Shown one piece after another: positions 55,865 to 63,698 of a stretch of DNA of 64,000 bases. The notes below the pieces were generated by a model. That model had not been told where the DNA came from, made no database searches, and saw only the letters and a program-made list of their open reading frames with translations. Source of the stretch: Acinetobacter seifertii (GTDB taxonomy: Bacteria; Pseudomonadota; Gammaproteobacteria; Pseudomonadales; Moraxellaceae). The number at the start of each line of letters is the position of its first letter. Position 1 is the first letter of the stretch. The position numbers were made by a program, and so were the translations under genes. The stretch spans positions 1,109,204 to 1,173,203 of the forward strand of contig NZ_KB851200.1 in NCBI RefSeq assembly GCF_000368065.1, in the 5' to 3' direction.

Positions 55865-55912
55865 ATGAAAATACTAGTAAAGCCACTTATTGAGCAAAAT
55901 AACGTTTTATTT
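55865..55912 (+). pseudogene. 5' end of an ABC permease gene interrupted by an IS256-family element
   Basis: Sixteen codons (MKILVKPLIEQNNVLF) remain before the IS. They join in frame to TPLRKTFSSKKVYGLLSV at 57239, giving a permease of 278 residues. The original start is 4 bp after the binding-protein stop. The rest of the gene is at 57239-58027. Confidence 0.75.
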
Positions 55913-57230
55913 GAGCCTGTAAATTATTTTGTGTAAGTTCCATTTTTTATAAATGATCTTTTAATCGATCATCGAACTGAATCGTAAACCAATTCATTGC
56001 TAAACGCCAATTTTGAATTGGCATCGTCCATTTCTTCGCAGCATTTGATGTTGCTAAGTAAATGACCTTCTTTACTGAGTCATCAGATGAAAAGATTTTC
56101 CTTTTCTTCGTTGAATGGCGTATTACGCTATTCAACGACTCAATCGCATTTGTTGTATAAATTGCATGACGTATTTCGGCTGGATAGCTAAAGATCGTTC
56201 GGATATTTTCCCAATTGGCCCGCCAGGATTCTCCAATTTTGGGATACTGGTGATTCCATTGATCACAGAAGATGTCTAGGGATTTTAAAGCATTTTCCTC
56301 TGTACTTGCCTGATAAATCGCTTTCAGACCCGACGTAACAGCTTTGTAGTCTTTCCAGCTTACAAATCTCAGGCTATTGCGTACAACATGCACGATACAC
56401 AGTTGAATATCAGTATGAGGGTAAACAGAGGCTATCGCGTCAGGGAAGCCTTTTAATCCATCTACACAGGCAACAAGAATGTCCTGTACTCCTCGATTTT
56501 TTAGCTCTGTCATGACTGACAGCCAGAATTTGGCACCTTCTGTCTGAGCAATCCACATACCCAGTAATTCTTTTTGCCCATCCATATTGATGCCTAAAGC
56601 AAGGTATACGGACTTGTTAATCACATTGGAGTGCTGACGGACTTTGACAACAATACAGTCAAGATAGACAACAGGATAAAGGCTATCTAAGGCTCTATTT
56701 TGCCACTCAGTCACTTGCTCAATCACAGCATCGGTAACTTTGCTGATGAGAGATGCTGACACATCGGCATCGTACATTTCTTTGAAGAAGGCTACAATTT
56801 CCCTATTAGTCATTCCTTTTGCATACAGTGAGAGGATTTGGTCATCCATACTGGTGATGCGTGTTTGGTGCTTTTTGATAATTTGTGGCTCAAATGAACC
56901 TTCTCGATCACGGGGAATATCTAAAGCCAGTTGTCCATCTTGAGTTGTAATGGTTTTAGAACTAAACCCATTACGGCTATTTGAGCCTTTCTTGGGCTGA
57001 TGCTTTTCATAACCGAGATGGTCTGAAAGTTCAGTATTGAGTGCAGTTTCAATCATGAATTTTTTAAAGACTGCTGTCATTTGGTTTAAGTCTTCTGGTG
57101 TTTTTAGACCTTTAGCCAATTCGGCAGCCATACTTTTGATTGTTGCTTCATCCATGTGAAGTACCTTTTGTAATTATCCTCTGAAGGATAAATGAAAATT
57201 AAGTACTTACACAAAATTTAGAACAGTCCC
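55913..57230 (-). mobile_element. IS256-family element (ISAba26-like, 1318 bp)
   Basis: Ends are imperfect inverted repeats: left GAGCCTGT and, on the complement, right GGGACTGT, both followed by TTTTGTGTAAGT after a variable stretch. The flanking sequences TTTTATTT (55905-55912) and TTTTATAA (57231-57238) agree in six of eight bases; an 8-bp duplication with two later changes fits the IS256 family and restores the frame of the target gene. The name is from memory of size and family, not a search. Confidence 0.85.
55947..57155 (-). CDS. IS256-family (mutator) transposase
   Basis: A 402-residue mutator-type transposase. DDE core: Asp in PVVYLDCIVVKVRQ, second Asp in VACVDGLKGFPDAI, and the mutator signature QLCIVHVVRNSLRFV with YTTNAIESLNSVIR downstream containing the Glu. 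N-terminal part has KQPKKGSNSRNGF-like sequence (HQPKKGSNSRNGFSSKT) that is common in the family. The gene is intact, transcribed against the interrupted operon. Confidence 0.93.
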   Translation of the reverse strand: MDEATIKSMAAELAKGLKTPEDLNQMTAVFKKFMIETALNTELSDHLGYEKHQPKKGSNSRNGFSSKTITTQDGQLALDIPRDREGSFEPQIIKKHQTRITSMDDQILSLYAKGMTNREIVAFFKEMYDADVSASLISKVTDAVIEQVTEWQNRALDSLYPVVYLDCIVVKVRQHSNVINKSVYLALGINMDGQKELLGMWIAQTEGAKFWLSVMTELKNRGVQDILVACVDGLKGFPDAIASVYPHTDIQLCIVHVVRNSLRFVSWKDYKAVTSGLKAIYQASTEENALKSLDIFCDQWNHQYPKIGESWRANWENIRTIFSYPAEIRHAIYTTNAIESLNSVIRHSTKKRKIFSSDDSVKKVIYLATSNAAKKWTMPIQNWRLAMNWFTIQFDDRLKDHL

Positions 57231-57271
57231 TTTTATAAACCCCACTCCGTAAGACATTTTCTTCTAAAAAG

Positions 57272-58027
57272 GTGTATGGGCTGCTCTCTGTGATTTCACC
57301 CTTATTAGTATTACTCATTTGGCATTTGATTAGTTCTTTACAGATTTTCCCAACCCAAATTTTGGTGCCGCCTAAAACTGTCTGGAATACTTTCATTGCG
57401 TTGTTACAAAGTGGTGAACTTCAAATGCATCTCAAAGATAGTCTTTCTCGTCTGTTTTTGGGATTTTCTATTGCAGCAATCAGTGCAATTGCTTTTGGTG
57501 TTGCCTATGGGGCGAATACTTTATTTCGCAATTACACCTATATTTTATTTAACGTTTTTTATCAAATTCCGATCTTTGTCCTTATTCCTATTTTTATTTT
57601 AGTTTTTGGGATTGGTGAATTATTTAAAATTTTACTGATTATTAAAGCCTGCTTTTTTCCAATTGCATTAGCAACGGCCGATGCAGTCAAAAATATTCCC
57701 AAAAAATATATTGAATTAGGACAAATCTACCAGCTTAAAACACGAGCTTGGCTCAGGCTTATTATTCTTCCGTCCATAGTCCCGCCGTTAATTGGTGGAC
57801 TACGAATTGCACTTGGTCGTGCATGGCTGATTTTAGTTGCCGTTGAACTACTGGCAGCTGGAACGGGTATTGGGCAAATGATGGAACTAGGACGTCAAAT
57901 GTTGCGCTTAGATATCGTGATGGTTGGCGTGTTTATCACAGGCGTGGTCGGGTTTGGTTTAGATAAAGTTTTACGTTTAGTGGAACAACGATTTATCTCG
58001 CCTGCGCTCAGTTCGGGGGAGAAATAA
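57272..58027 (+). CDS. ABC transporter permease, SsuC-like, 5'-truncated by IS (possible GTG restart)
   Basis: The main part of the first permease gene of ABC operon 2. From GTG 57272 it encodes 251 residues with about six hydrophobic segments and the ATPase-contact loop ADAVKNIPKKYIELGQIYQL. The frame is open back to 57239 and was joined to 55865-55912 before the IS came in. AAAAAGG precedes the GTG, so a protein missing 27 N-terminal residues could be made if a promoter exists in or next to the IS. The missing part includes a cytoplasmic tail only, hence function may persist. This pairs with the second permease 58031-58819. Confidence 0.8.
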   Translation: MYGLLSVISPLLVLLIWHLISSLQIFPTQILVPPKTVWNTFIALLQSGELQMHLKDSLSRLFLGFSIAAISAIAFGVAYGANTLFRNYTYILFNVFYQIPIFVLIPIFILVFGIGELFKILLIIKACFFPIALATADAVKNIPKKYIELGQIYQLKTRAWLRLIILPSIVPPLIGGLRIALGRAWLILVAVELLAAGTGIGQMMELGRQMLRLDIVMVGVFITGVVGFGLDKVLRLVEQRFISPALSSGEK

Positions 58028-58030
58028 ATA

Positions 58031-58819
58031 ATGTCTCAGCGTTCATTTACTTTAAAACAATCATGGCAACGGCCAATTATTTTAATACAAGGCCTAGTAC
58101 TACCATTACTGTTATTAGGCTTATGGCAATACAACTCAAGCTTAGGCGCCAGTCATGCCTATGCATTTGTTCCTTTGCAAAACATTTATTTCGCATTTAT
58201 TAAATTGCTTGAAACAGGTGAATTGTGGCTAAACACGTGGGGAAGTCTTAAAAAAGCTGGAATTGGATTTATCTTGGGTTCGATAAGCGGATTAATTTTA
58301 GGTACTTTGCTTGCCTATTCAAAAGTTTTAAATGCTTTAGTTTCTCCAATATTTAACAGTATTCGACAAGTTCCATTACTGGGTTTAACACCTTTAATTG
58401 CCTTATGGTTTGGTAACGGAGAAGAAGCAAAAATCTTTATTATCGCGCTTGCTTCGTTTTTTCCATTAGTGATTAATACATTTCAGGGCCTTAGCCACAA
58501 TGATGCAAAATACGATGAAATCGCACGTATTTATCAATTTTCATTCTGGCGAAAATTTAAAAAAATACGCCTTCCTCAAGCCCTACCCCATATTTTAACT
58601 GGTCTAAATTTAGCCGTGCCCTTTACTTGGATCACCACTACAGCAAGTGAATTGCTATTCAATGCAGGTGCAGGACTCGGCAACTTAATGATGAAAGCCG
58701 AGATTAATGCAGAAATGGATATTCTGTTGGTTTGCGCCATAACGGTTACTCTTTGTGGGGCCTTTATGACAGCAAGTATTCATCTTATTTCAAAACGCCT
58801 GCTGCAATGGCGTACCTAA
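58031..58819 (+). CDS. ABC transporter permease, SsuC-like (second)
   Basis: A 262-residue inner-membrane permease with about six helices and the coupling loop QGLSHNDAKYDEIARIYQFS. It starts 3 bp after the stop of the first permease, so they are probably co-translated and form a heterodimer, the split counterpart of the fused permease at 40074-41699. Motifs WFGNGEEAKIFIIALASFFP and ASELLFNAGAGLGNLMM match sulfonate/nitrate/taurine permeases. Confidence 0.88.
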   Translation: MSQRSFTLKQSWQRPIILIQGLVLPLLLLGLWQYNSSLGASHAYAFVPLQNIYFAFIKLLETGELWLNTWGSLKKAGIGFILGSISGLILGTLLAYSKVLNALVSPIFNSIRQVPLLGLTPLIALWFGNGEEAKIFIIALASFFPLVINTFQGLSHNDAKYDEIARIYQFSFWRKFKKIRLPQALPHILTGLNLAVPFTWITTTASELLFNAGAGLGNLMMKAEINAEMDILLVCAITVTLCGAFMTASIHLISKRLLQWRT

Positions 58820-58853
58820 TTTGTCTTTTTAAAAAATATTGTTAGGAATTTAT

Positions 58854-59609
58854 ATGTCTTTCTCACTACTTTCTATTAAAAAACTCAGTAAATCTTTTCA
58901 ACGTGATCAAAATACTTTGACCGTTTTAGATGGTATTAACCTCAACATTGAGCAAGGCGAATTTATCTCGATTGTTGGCAGCAGTGGCTGTGGAAAATCA
59001 ACATTATTACGTCTTATTGCTGGATTAGATCAAGACTATGACGGTGAAATTTTATTGAATCAAACCCAAATAAAAGGTACCGATTTAAAACGTGGTCTTA
59101 TCTTTCAAGAACACCGATTACTTCCATGGCTTACTGTTTTTGAAAATATCCATTTAGCACTTGAAGAGACTCCACTCACCCGTGAAGAGCGAAATTTACG
59201 GGTAAATGAGCATATAGAAATTGTTGGGCTGAAAGGTTTTGAAAAGGCTTATCCACATGAGCTGTCTGGTGGCATGGCACAACGTGTTGCAATTGCCCGT
59301 GGACTCGTTAATAAACCCGATATTTTACTTTTGGATGAGCCGTTTGGCGCTTTAGATGCCATCACACGGAGTCACTTACAAGCTGAGCTTCAGCGTATCT
59401 GGCAACACGAAAAAATCACCATGATTTTAGTCACCCACGATATTGAAGAAGCTGTCTATCTTGGAGACCGTGTCATTGTGATGTCAGCCCGACCAGGAAA
59501 AATTAAAGAAATTATTCAAGTTCCACTGACACATCCTCGACATAAAGAAAGTGAACTTTTATTTGGTTTTCGCAATCAGGCACTTAATATGCTAGATCAC
59601 AAAGCATAA
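58854..59609 (+). CDS. Sulfonate-type ABC transporter ATPase (SsuB-like)
   Basis: A 251-residue ABC ATPase. Walker A VGSSGCGKST, Q-loop LIFQEHRLLPWLTV, signature LSGGMAQRVAIARGL, Walker B ILLLDEPFGALD, H-loop LVTHDIEEA. ATG 58854 is chosen because AGGA lies 7 bp upstream; the frame opens at TTG 58839. It resembles the ATPase at 39249-40064 over the core but lacks its N-terminal extension. Together with the two permeases and the lipoprotein it forms a complete importer, apart from the IS damage. Confidence 0.9.
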   Translation: MSFSLLSIKKLSKSFQRDQNTLTVLDGINLNIEQGEFISIVGSSGCGKSTLLRLIAGLDQDYDGEILLNQTQIKGTDLKRGLIFQEHRLLPWLTVFENIHLALEETPLTREERNLRVNEHIEIVGLKGFEKAYPHELSGGMAQRVAIARGLVNKPDILLLDEPFGALDAITRSHLQAELQRIWQHEKITMILVTHDIEEAVYLGDRVIVMSARPGKIKEIIQVPLTHPRHKESELLFGFRNQALNMLDHKA

Positions 59610-59653
59610 TTAATTTGAATATTGATCGATATTAATATGATTTAGAAAACAGA

Positions 59654-59669
59654 TAATATCGTGATATTA
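59654..59669. promoter_or_regulatory. 16-bp palindrome upstream of tatA
   Basis: TAATATC-GT-GATATTA, perfect seven-base arms, 37 bp before the tatA start. It may be an operator or a chance AT-rich palindrome; no promoter boxes are clear. Confidence 0.3.
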
Positions 59670-59705
59670 ATATTCTTTACATTTAATTAATATAGGATAG
59701 AGAAA

Positions 59706-59921
59706 ATGGGTTTATCTATTTGGCATATTTTACTATTTGCAGTGATTGTTGTTTTATTATTTGGAACTTCAAAGTTAAAAAATCTAGGTAAAGACTTAGG
59801 TGGTGCAATTAAAGATTTTAAAGATTCAGTTAATTCTGATGATCAGAAGTTATTGCAAAACCAGCAATACAAAGATATTAGTCCAGTTGAATCACATAAT
59901 GAAAAACAAAATAAAATATGA
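59706..59921 (+). CDS. tatA: TatA, twin-arginine translocase pore subunit
   Basis: A 71-residue protein with one N-terminal membrane helix (about residues 5-21, [16 protein letters not shown]), the hinge [16 protein letters not shown] and an amphipathic helix with FKDSV, the TatA layout. Many copies form the pore for folded proteins. It is 96 bp after the ABC ATPase gene and 13 bp before tatB. A second Tat set besides the housekeeping one is likely in the genome. Confidence 0.9.
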   Translation: MGLSIWHILLFAVIVVLLFGTSKLKNLGKDLGGAIKDFKDSVNSDDQKLLQNQQYKDISPVESHNEKQNKI

Positions 59922-59934
59922 GTGATTTATTATT

Positions 59935-60351
59935 ATGTTTAATATCAGCTTTGGAGAGTTATTAGCTTTTGCAATTATTGCGCTTATTATTTTAGGACCT
60001 GAAAAGCTTCCTCACACGTTAAGATCAGTCCTCCTCAAATACAGAGCAGTTAAAAACCAAATTAGTAAAATTCAAAATGATATTGAAAACGAACTTGACC
60101 TGATCGAACTTAAGAGAGTCATGCAAGAAGAGCTGCAAAAAATAAAACAAAATGAAGAGCAGCTCAAACAACAACTTGCTCTCATGCAACAAGAAATTGA
60201 AAATGTACAAACATCTGTTTTTACAGAACAAAAAACCAAAGCACGCCGCATCAATGACTATATCTATACCCGCTCACAAGATGAGCTAAAGACACCATTT
60301 TTAGCTCATTTTAAAACAGCCCATAAATTCAGTGAGGATCAAGCCGCATGA
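59935..60351 (+). CDS. tatB: TatB, twin-arginine translocase receptor subunit
   Basis: A 138-residue protein with the TatB membrane helix and motif FGELLAFAIIALIILGPEKLP (residues about 6-26; in parts FGELLAFAIIAL and IILGPEKLP), followed by a long charged coiled coil (about 30-110) and a basic tail. The conserved Glu8 and the GPEKLP turn separate TatB from TatA. It overlaps tatC by ATGA. Confidence 0.9.
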   Translation: MFNISFGELLAFAIIALIILGPEKLPHTLRSVLLKYRAVKNQISKIQNDIENELDLIELKRVMQEELQKIKQNEEQLKQQLALMQQEIENVQTSVFTEQKTKARRINDYIYTRSQDELKTPFLAHFKTAHKFSEDQAA

Positions 60352-61094
60352 CGGAACATATTGTCAGAGAAAGTCTCACTGAAATGAAATATAGCGAACA
60401 TTTAAAAGAATTAAGAAAACGGCTGATCTATAGCATTGGTATTGTTTTAGCGATTTTTTTATTATTACTTCCGCTTGCTCAGAAGAACTACCATTTTCTT
60501 GCTCATCCTTTAATTTCATTACTTCCTAGCAATTCCACCATGATTGCAACAGATGTGATGAGTACATTTTTAGCACCATTTAAACTCAATATTTATTTTG
60601 CGATTTTATTAAGTATTCCCTTTATTCTTTATCAATTTTGGCAATTTGTAGCTCCAGCTCTTTATCAAAAAGAAAAAAGATTCGGTATAGCACTTGTACT
60701 TTCGAGTAACCTTCTATTTTATTTAGGAATTGTGTTTGCCTATACTTTAATTTTGCCTCTCGCTTTAAAGTTTTTCGTCTTGGCATCGCCTGATAATGTC
60801 TTACCCATGACGGATATCAATAGCTATCTAGATTTTTGTTTAAAGCTTTTTCTTGCTTTTGGTCTGGTATTTCAAATTCCAGTTTTAACCTATATTCTTA
60901 TTTTTATTGGTCTTATTTCTATTCAACAGCTAGAAGCACATCGTAAGCACATCATTGTATTCTTCTTTTTTATTGCAATGTTTATTACCCCTCCTGATGT
61001 TTTTAGCATGCTTGCTCTTGCAGTCCCAATGTGGTTGTTATTTGAATTGGGTTTATGGGTCACAAAATTCACAACGCAAAAAAACATCCATTAA
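60348..61094 (+). CDS. tatC: TatC, twin-arginine signal receptor subunit
   Basis: A 248-residue protein with six membrane helices. It has the conserved N-terminal YSEHLKELRKRLIYS and the periplasmic-loop features (P and F residues around APFKLNIYFAILLSIPFILYQ; parts APFKLNIYFAIL and LSIPFILYQFW). TatC recognises the RR motif. It is the last gene of tatABC. The nearby Tat substrate is the binding protein at 49513-51096; no other gene in the window has a clear RR signal. Confidence 0.9.
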   Translation: MTEHIVRESLTEMKYSEHLKELRKRLIYSIGIVLAIFLLLLPLAQKNYHFLAHPLISLLPSNSTMIATDVMSTFLAPFKLNIYFAILLSIPFILYQFWQFVAPALYQKEKRFGIALVLSSNLLFYLGIVFAYTLILPLALKFFVLASPDNVLPMTDINSYLDFCLKLFLAFGLVFQIPVLTYILIFIGLISIQQLEAHRKHIIVFFFFIAMFITPPDVFSMLALAVPMWLLFELGLWVTKFTTQKNIH

Positions 61095-61111
61095 AAAATG
61101 GATGTTTTTTC
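61080..61111. terminator. Terminator overlapping the end of tatC
   Basis: AAAAACATCCAT-TAAAAA-ATGGATGTTTTTT; the loop holds the tatC stop codon. It works on both strands, between tatC and the convergent activator gene. Confidence 0.88.
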
Positions 61112-61123
61112 TAGGTAAAACCC

Positions 61124-62200
61124 TTAAGCAATTTCATTTTCATTCTTATTAGGCAGTAAGTTATATCTTGATAAAAGATTGCGTAAAACATTACGCGATA
61201 GGCCTAACATTTTTGCTGTCTTGACCTGATTATTCCAACAACTTGAAAATGCAGTATTTACTATTTTATCTTCAATGATATGCCATGCTTCCCCATCATA
61301 TTCTTGAAAAAGACGCTTCAAAATACTTTCAAACTCTTGAATAAGATCATTGTCTGGTAACACGGCAGAACCCGTTTCCTCAGAAAATCTTAAATGCTCA
61401 AGATCAATTGTTTTACCGCCACTCACCAGCAAAGCATAGTGAATATTGTTTTCTAGCTCACGAATGTTGCCTGGCCAGCTATAGTTCAGTAGCGCATTTC
61501 TTGCTCTATCACTGATATTTGGCTTAGTGGTAATGAGCTTTTGAGAGTATGAACTTAAGAAGAAATCAACCAGAGGTAAAATGTCCCCTTTACGTTCACG
61601 TAGTGGCAAAATATTAAGCACAACCACGTTCAAGCGATAATATAAATCAAGACGAAACTTGTTTTCTGCTACAGCTTTACGTAGATCGACGTGCGTCCCC
61701 GACAAAATACGGACATTAATTGGAATTGGTTTTCGACCACCCACGCGTACGACTTCTTTTTCTTGCAATACTCTTAACAGCTTAACTTGTAAGGATAGAG
61801 GCAACTCACCTACTTCATCTAAAAATAAAGTACCCCCATCGGCTGTTTCAAAAATACCAGCTCGAGTTTTGTTTGCACCCGTAAAAGCGCCAGCTTCATA
61901 GCCAAACAATTCAGACTCGGCAAGAGTCTCGACCAAAGCACCACAATTGACCGCAAGAAAAGGCTTATTTTTACGATCACTTTTCAAATGAATTTCGCGT
62001 GCAATTAACTCTTTACCTGTCCCGGACTCTCCTTGAATGATGACACTAGCAGAGCTTGGAGCAATCGTTTCAACTTGATTTAATAATTTACGGGAGTTCT
62101 GATCTGAAAAGATAATTGCTTTTGCTCTTATTGGTTTTACAGGAACACCATTATCAGGCAAAGTAATTACTTTATAATCATTATCTAAAAAGGTCTTCAT
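61124..62200 (-). CDS. Sigma-54-dependent activator without sensor domain (SfnR-like)
   Basis: A 358-residue bacterial enhancer-binding protein. Short N-terminal tail (about 30 residues) without a receiver, GAF or PAS domain; AAA+ domain with Walker A GESGTGKE (57-64), the sigma-54 contact loop GAFTGA (104-109), Walker B GGTLFLDE (about 120-127) and the WPGNIRELEN arginine finger region (about 245). The C-terminal Fis-type helix-turn-helix is KTAKMLGLSRNVLRNLLSRY. Without a sensor it should be active when expressed, as for SfnR of Pseudomonas, which controls dimethyl sulfone use. It is divergent from a sigma-54-dependent monooxygenase gene and likely controls seven promoters in this half. Confidence 0.88.
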   Translation of the reverse strand: MKTFLDNDYKVITLPDNGVPVKPIRAKAIIFSDQNSRKLLNQVETIAPSSASVIIQGESGTGKELIAREIHLKSDRKNKPFLAVNCGALVETLAESELFGYEAGAFTGANKTRAGIFETADGGTLFLDEVGELPLSLQVKLLRVLQEKEVVRVGGRKPIPINVRILSGTHVDLRKAVAENKFRLDLYYRLNVVVLNILPLRERKGDILPLVDFFLSSYSQKLITTKPNISDRARNALLNYSWPGNIRELENNIHYALLVSGGKTIDLEHLRFSEETGSAVLPDNDLIQEFESILKRLFQEYDGEAWHIIEDKIVNTAFSSCWNNQVKTAKMLGLSRNVLRNLLSRYNLLPNKNENEIA

Positions 62201-62368
62201 AATTACCCCATAAAACTTATGATATAAGCATTCTAAAAGGCTATATTACATTTCAGTGCGTTTTTTAATAAATAACAAATAAATATATTTAATCCAAAAT
62301 TCACCTATTTTATTCTGAAAATATTTTCTCTTATAAATTAAAAATAAACACAATTCTTTTTTTATGAT

Positions 62369-62386
62369 GTGTTGCTTATCAAACAC
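62369..62386. promoter_or_regulatory. Activator site upstream of the LLM monooxygenase
   Basis: GTGTTG-CTTATC-AAACAC, 11 of 12 arm bases as in the site at 54617, 82 bp upstream of the sigma-54 promoter at 62468. It lies between the activator gene and its target. Confidence 0.62.
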
Positions 62387-62467
62387 AATGTTGTCTTTTT
62401 GATTAAATCTAAACACTCTAAAAAATTATAATCCATTCCTATATTTGATTTATATAGGTATAAAGCT

Positions 62468-62482
62468 TGGCATTTATTTTGC
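62468..62482 (+). promoter_or_regulatory. Sigma-54 promoter of the LLM monooxygenase
   Basis: TGGCATTTATTTTGC, GG-N10-GC, the best match to the -24/-12 consensus in the window, 34 bp before ATG 62517. Confidence 0.82.
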
Positions 62483-62516
62483 TCATTCATTTAAAATTCA
62501 CAAAATAGGTTTAATA

Positions 62517-63605
62517 ATGAGCATCGAATTTGTAGGTATGGTTTTCCCTAACCAATGGTCTGAAACCAAAGGAACACGAATTGGCCATAAAATTGACCTC
62601 GAATATCTACGTTACCATGCACGGGCACATGAATATGCTGGTTTTGATAAAGTCTTAATTGCTAGCGGGCCAAGCAGCCCAGACAGTGCACAAATCGCGG
62701 CATATCTTGCCCAACATACAGAACGTCTTGGATTTATGATTGCCCATCGTCCTGCACTGCTCACTCCAAATCTTGCTGCGCGTTCTTTTGCAACACTTGA
62801 TCATACTACTGGTGGTGGAAGAATCCGTTTACATGCGATTACGGGAATTACAGCTGAGCCTCAAGAAGGTGATTATATTATTGATAAAGTTCAGCGCTAT
62901 GAGCGGACGGGTGAATATCTAGATATCATCCAGAAACTTTGGAAAAGCGATCAACCAATTAGCTATGAAGGTAAATACTTTAAGTTAGATAATGCTTTTT
63001 GCCCGTTAAAGCCAGTCAACGGTACAATCCCGATATCATTTGGTGGCTCATCAGACATTGCTTATGATATTGCAGTTCGCCATGCAGATCTCTATTCACT
63101 ATGGGGTGAACCACTGGCTGGGGTAAAAGAGCAAATTACTAAGTTGAAGCTCGCAGCAGAAAAAGCCAATAAACCGCAGCCTCCTGTTAGTTTATCTGTA
63201 CGTCTTATTATTGGTGCAACCGAAGAACTTGCTTGGCAACGAGCAGAACAGATTCTTGCAGATATTCAAAATAATCCAACTTTTCAAAATAATGGCACAT
63301 TATCTGGACATAAAATCAAAGGCATTGGTTCACAGCGCTTATTGGCAGCAGCCCAGCAAGGTGATCGACATGACCGCGCATTATGGATGCCAACCGCAAC
63401 TGCAGTAGGGGCTTATGGCGATACGACTGCCCTTGTTGGTACGCCAGACACCATTATTGCCTCATTACTTGATTATGTAGATTTAGGGGTGACGACTTTC
63501 TTAAATCGGGGCTACGATCCGATCTATGATACGGTCGATTATGGTCGTTATATCATCCCCGCTGTACGTGAAGAAGCAGCCAAAAGATTAAAACAAATCG
63601 CTTAA
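62517..63605 (+). CDS. FMN-dependent monooxygenase of the luciferase-like class (third in the right half)
   Basis: A 362-residue enzyme: start MSIEFVGMVFPNQWSETKG, HEYAGFDKVLIASGPSSPD, GGRIRLHAITGITAEPQEG and SFGGSSDIAYDIAVRHADLY, the luciferase-like class with the SsuD-type GGSSD FMN-phosphate loop. It is similar in layout to SfnG/SsuD enzymes. ATG 62517 lies downstream of the sigma-54 promoter; the frame opens at 62445, which is upstream of the promoter and so cannot be the start. Likely acts on a sulfone or sulfonate. A hairpin follows. Confidence 0.87.
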   Translation: MSIEFVGMVFPNQWSETKGTRIGHKIDLEYLRYHARAHEYAGFDKVLIASGPSSPDSAQIAAYLAQHTERLGFMIAHRPALLTPNLAARSFATLDHTTGGGRIRLHAITGITAEPQEGDYIIDKVQRYERTGEYLDIIQKLWKSDQPISYEGKYFKLDNAFCPLKPVNGTIPISFGGSSDIAYDIAVRHADLYSLWGEPLAGVKEQITKLKLAAEKANKPQPPVSLSVRLIIGATEELAWQRAEQILADIQNNPTFQNNGTLSGHKIKGIGSQRLLAAAQQGDRHDRALWMPTATAVGAYGDTTALVGTPDTIIASLLDYVDLGVTTFLNRGYDPIYDTVDYGRYIIPAVREEAAKRLKQIA

Positions 63606-63616
63606 ACATTTAAAGC

Positions 63617-63657
63617 AAAAGCCGCTCATTCAATATCTTTGAAGAGCGGTTTTTTTT
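63617..63657 (+). terminator. Hairpin terminator after the LLM monooxygenase
   Basis: CCGCTC and GAGCGG arms around an inner TTCAA/TTGAA stem, followed by TTTTTTTT; ends the plus-strand gene. Confidence 0.85.
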
Positions 63658-63660
63658 AAT

Positions 63661-63689
63661 AAAGATTTTCTTCAGTGAGAAAATCTTTA
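63661..63689 (-). terminator. Hairpin terminator of the minus-strand hydrolase gene
   Basis: AAAGATTTTCT-TCAGTGA-GAAAATCTTT, 10 bp before the stop of the partial gene at 63699. Confidence 0.75.
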
Positions 63690-63698
63690 GTCCATCTT

